This document shows positions 61,311 to 64,000 of a DNA stretch of 64,000 nt, piece after piece. Numbering within the stretch: position 1 is the stretch's first letter; every line of letters begins with the position of its first letter. Location of the stretch: IMG/VR virus record IMGVR_UViG_3300036790_000048, positions 62,001-126,000 of that record; one strand, written 5' to 3'. The notes beneath the pieces are model-generated. The model did no database searches, had not been told where the DNA came from, and saw nothing but the letters and a program-made list of their open reading frames with translations. The DNA is from a virus. Position numbers and translations under genes: made by a program.

Positions 61311-63201
61311 CGCCGTACGGGTCGTCGCCCCGCATCTTGATCACGTCCGCCAGGATCTCCCCCACCAGGGACACCATGGCCCGGTCCTGCCGGCTGAACC
61401 CAGTCACCGGGTTCTGCGACTGCTGCCCGCCCGGCCGAGCGCCCCCGCTAGTGGGCGGCCGCGGCGGCGCACCGCCCCCGCCAGGTGGCTGGCCCGCCCC
61501 CTGCGGCTGCGGGCTGCCAGCGCCAGGCAGTCCGCCAGGAGGAGGCATGCCCCCGCCCATGCCCGGCATCCCACCACCGCTGGGGCTCTCCAGCTGATCC
61601 TGCATCTGGGACCGGTTCAGCTTCTGCTGCATCTGGTCCTCTTCGTTGGCCTCGCGCTCGATGGGACCGTAGTCGATGTCCAGGCCCAGGAACTTGGCCA
61701 TTTTCTTCTCCAGCTCCATGAGGAACTGCCTGCTCACAGCCCCAGGCGGAGCCGCCGCCAGCTTGTCGAACGTGTCCTGTATCGCAGCCTGCTGCTCCTC
61801 GGTCAGCACGCCCCACCGGAACACCGGGTACTTGGCCGACCCGAAGTTCCAGTCGATGAACCGGGGGATGATGTGGTGGTTGATATTCCACGCCATGTCG
61901 TCCATGATGGCCTGTTCCATCATCATGAACGTCTCGTCGTTCTCGTTCCCGAAGTCCAGCAGGGTGCCCTCGTTGTTGCCAGACCCCTGGTCGCTGTCGA
62001 ACCACGACGCCAGCACCGACTTGGACATCTGGTTGTTGTGGTGGTTGATCAGGCCGAGGTAGTCGAACTGGCTCTGCACCTCGTTCAGGCTGGTGACCGT
62101 CCAGTCCGAGGACGGGACCACGATGTACTGCGCCATGCCCAGGTCGCGCAGCGCCGCCGTGAAGTTCTGCTTGTCGCTCTTGGCCGGGTTGGGCGGCATG
62201 GTGCCCACCCGCGTGCCGACCGCGGCGCGCTGCGCAGCCAGGTGCGTGATGTAGTAGAGCTTGACCTTCTTGTCGTAGTGGTAGAACGCAGACTCGAACA
62301 GGCTGATCCCGTAGAACGGCCTCTCCTCTTCACCGTTGGCGAAGTAGAACGCCCGCTCCTTGGGAATCTTGACGTCGATCGTGCGCCCTTGGAAGAACGT
62401 CCGCTGCCGGAACCCGTTGAACTCGCCCTGCCCGTCCAGCAGGAACGTCAGCGTCTCCGCCGGCCTCCAGTCCATCTTGCGGATCGTGACCATGTTCTTC
62501 ATGGGGCCGGTCTTGGGCACCCAGTAGACCATCTCGAACCCGCTGAACCCGTCGAACGTGGCCAGCAGCATCCGCCGGATGAAGTGGTTGAAGCTGTGCG
62601 TCATCCCGCCCACGCTGGGCGGCAGGAAGAACATGTTGTGGATGAACTCGGTCTCCGCCTCGGCGGCCGACCCAGGGTCCTCGCCGTGCGGCAGCTGCTC
62701 TTTCCCCTGGTCCCCTGACGAAGGACCCTGCAGCGTCGTCTCCTCATCCGCCTTGCCGCCGACCGGCTCGTACTCCTCAGGCGGAACGATCGCCGCGTTC
62801 TTGAGCGCCGCCAGGATGGGCATGGTGACCAGCCGGTACAGCGCCCGCGCCTGCCCGTCCTGTCGCCGCATCCCGATCAGCTGGCGGATGGTCACCGGGT
62901 CGTCGCGGAAGATCTCCCAGCTGTCCCGGTACGGCGTGGCGAACGGCAGGTAGTACGGGACGCCGACGACGAAGTTCTCTTCCTCCGGCCGCGGGCGGGC
63001 CATCGGCCCGACGTCGGACGAGTCGAGGATGTACCCCTCTTGCCCGAAGCCCTGGCTGGTGACGCCCATGCCGCCAGGCGGCGAGCTGCCGAACCCGCCG
63101 GGCGGAGGGGCCAGCGACCCGGCCGCAGCCAGGCCCAGCATCTCGCCCTCAGCCTCGCGCGCTAGGCCGATGACATCGACTACGCCATCATCATTGCTCA
63201 C
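61294..63201 (-). CDS. Portal protein
   Basis: 635 residues from GTG at 63201, seven bases after a CCGATAG motif. YYLPFATPYRDSWEIFRDDP, then MGVT-type Gly-rich N-terminus, helical core (LASWFDSDQGSGNNEGTLLD, DDMAWNINHHIIPRFIDWNF) typical of SPP1/HK97-type portals (DUF935-like layout). The C-terminal about 130 residues are Pro/Gly/Gln-rich (GGGMPPPGGLPGAGSPQPQG). Forms the 12-mer DNA gate. Confidence 0.85.
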   Translation of the reverse strand: MSNDDGVVDVIGLAREAEGEMLGLAAAGSLAPPPGGFGSSPPGGMGVTSQGFGQEGYILDSSDVGPMARPRPEEENFVVGVPYYLPFATPYRDSWEIFRDDPVTIRQLIGMRRQDGQARALYRLVTMPILAALKNAAIVPPEEYEPVGGKADEETTLQGPSSGDQGKEQLPHGEDPGSAAEAETEFIHNMFFLPPSVGGMTHSFNHFIRRMLLATFDGFSGFEMVYWVPKTGPMKNMVTIRKMDWRPAETLTFLLDGQGEFNGFRQRTFFQGRTIDVKIPKERAFYFANGEEERPFYGISLFESAFYHYDKKVKLYYITHLAAQRAAVGTRVGTMPPNPAKSDKQNFTAALRDLGMAQYIVVPSSDWTVTSLNEVQSQFDYLGLINHHNNQMSKSVLASWFDSDQGSGNNEGTLLDFGNENDETFMMMEQAIMDDMAWNINHHIIPRFIDWNFGSAKYPVFRWGVLTEEQQAAIQDTFDKLAAAPPGAVSRQFLMELEKKMAKFLGLDIDYGPIEREANEEDQMQQKLNRSQMQDQLESPSGGGMPGMGGGMPPPGGLPGAGSPQPQGAGQPPGGGGAPPRPPTSGGARPGGQQSQNPVTGFSRQDRAMVSLVGEILADVIKMRGDDPYGDDPTA

Positions 63202-63228
63202 ACGTCAGCTATCGGTGTCCAGAGATGT

Positions 63229-63687
63229 TTACGGCAGCAGCGGCACGACCGTGACAACATGGTCCCCCGGCAGCGTCAGGTGGTCCTGGTCACCGGGCTT
63301 ATGCAGGTTCTCCAGGTAGTGCGTGTAGACCTGAGGCGACGGTGCCGGGACGGCCGGTGCCATCCCAGGCTCCTGCACCTGGGGCTGCCCCGGCATCGGC
63401 TGCGCCCCCGGCTGCCCGGGCTTGGGCATGGGCTTGGCCCCCGGCAGCGGGGCCGCCAGCCCGACCTTGGCGTTCTTACCCCCCTTGGGCGGCTTGAACG
63501 CCGGAGCCGCGATGACCTTCCACAGCTCCGCTCCCATCTGGATGATGTCCCCGACGTTGACCTTGCTCCACGCCACCCGGTAGGGACGGCCTAGCCTGGG
63601 CTGGCCGTCCTTCACCGCAGTCGGCTTGGTGACCCTGACGGCTCCGCCAGCCAGGCGGACCACCCGCTCCAGGTGAGACTCACGCAT
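63229..63687 (-). CDS. Small basic protein between terminase and portal
   Basis: 152 residues from ATG at 63687. N-terminal beta-rich half (HLERVVRLAGGAVRVTKPTA, VGDIIQMGAELWKVIAAPAF) looks SH3-like; the middle is Pro/Gln/Gly-rich (GAKPMPKPGQPGAQPMPGQP). Position between terminase and portal is conserved for small accessory proteins; function unknown. Confidence 0.65.
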   Translation of the reverse strand: MRESHLERVVRLAGGAVRVTKPTAVKDGQPRLGRPYRVAWSKVNVGDIIQMGAELWKVIAAPAFKPPKGGKNAKVGLAAPLPGAKPMPKPGQPGAQPMPGQPQVQEPGMAPAVPAPSPQVYTHYLENLHKPGDQDHLTLPGDHVVTVVPLLP

Positions 63688-63693
63688 GCCTAT

Positions 63694-64000
63694 TCAATCG
63701 GGACGTCCAGGCCCGTGGTAGTTCGGCGCTTCCCCTAGCCCGTACTCGCTACCGCCGAACGTCCGGTCCTCCCAGTCGTCCAGGCTGACCCGCCCGGCCA
63801 CGATCTCACCGAACCCGAACCCGTGGTCGGACGCCGCCATGGGCGGGACGAACCCAATGGGCGCGTCGATCAGCCCGTCACCGACGTAGAAGTTGTCCCC
63901 GCCGACGAACGCTACGCCGCCGTCCTCCTGGCCGCCCTGCTGGATGGCCCCCTGCACCGCGCACGCCAGCGCGTCGCCCATGTCCTTGGACCCGCCGACC
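63694..64000 (-). CDS. Terminase large subunit, C-terminal end only
   Basis: The last about 102 codons, open through the window edge. VGGSKDMGDALACAVQGAI is the RNase-H-type nuclease C-terminal signature of large terminases (G-S-K-D-x-x-D-A), followed by FGEIVAGRVSLDDWEDRTFG. Cuts and packages DNA in ATP-driven fashion; the ATPase half lies outside. Leads the minus-strand late operon. Confidence 0.8.
   Translation of the reverse strand, partial: VGGSKDMGDALACAVQGAIQQGGQEDGGVAFVGGDNFYVGDGLIDAPIGFVPPMAASDHGFGFGEIVAGRVSLDDWEDRTFGGSEYGLGEAPNYHGPGRPD

Noticed and set aside
61294-63201. Portal with programmed fusion to the MuF protein
   Set aside because: The 17-base overlap has an ordinary ATG start for MuF and no slippery sequence; simple coupling is enough.

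Overview
The window is a 64 kb stretch of a high-GC double-stranded DNA bacteriophage genome, almost certainly a long-tailed siphovirus of an actinobacterium. The base composition, frequent GTG starts, tight ATGA/GTGA/TGATG stop-start overlaps, actinobacterial families (Ltp, PASTA, Rv2525c/GH25-like lysin, Gp37-like tail tip) and promoter-like elements matching an actinobacterial sigma-R pattern all point that way. The host genus cannot be fixed from the sequence. No integrase, phage repressor or replication gene is present, so lifestyle is open. Nearly every gene lies on the minus strand and is read from right to left. Only two genes, at 9494 and 37229, are on the plus strand.

Right end to centre (64000 to 46800), head module: terminase large-subunit C-terminus (cut by the window edge), a small basic protein, portal, MuF-like minor head protein, two small proteins, a PI3K/HipA-like kinase, a zeta-toxin kinase, two small proteins, a permuted NlpC/P60 hydrolase, a Mu-I-like protease/scaffold, a decoration protein, a membrane LysM protein, the lambda-E-type major capsid protein, and then a connector block (adaptor, stopper, gp10-like, tail terminator-like) with small zinc-ribbon, HNH and membrane proteins.

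46500 to 38200, accessory and lysis island between tail terminator and tail tube: a GT4 glycosyltransferase, a DUF932 protein with a strong terminator, small proteins driven by repeated promoter-like elements, then a papain-like peptidase, a holin-like protein, two more membrane/coiled-coil proteins and an HNH endonuclease.

38200 to 17700, tail module: tail tube protein, a ParB-like plus-strand gene, frameshifted tail assembly chaperone, a potassium-channel-like protein, a 2962-residue tape measure with three muralytic domains, Dit-like distal tail protein, a secreted protein, and a 1901-residue tail-tip/fibre protein.

17700 to 1: about forty mostly small genes. They include zinc ribbons, lipoprotein and secreted proteins, an RHH regulator, a methyltransferase, a second lysin, an orphan Phd-like antitoxin (plus strand), a second tail-tube-like protein with a decorated N-terminus, and a cell-envelope cassette (Ltp superinfection-exclusion protein, PASTA membrane protein). 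Five repeated promoter-like elements sit between 2.8 and 7.0 kb, and three full copies plus one core-only copy between 42.1 and 45.4 kb. No stretch longer than about 240 bases lacks a gene; the longest (6215-6452) holds a tRNA-like segment and a hairpin over a ribosome binding site.
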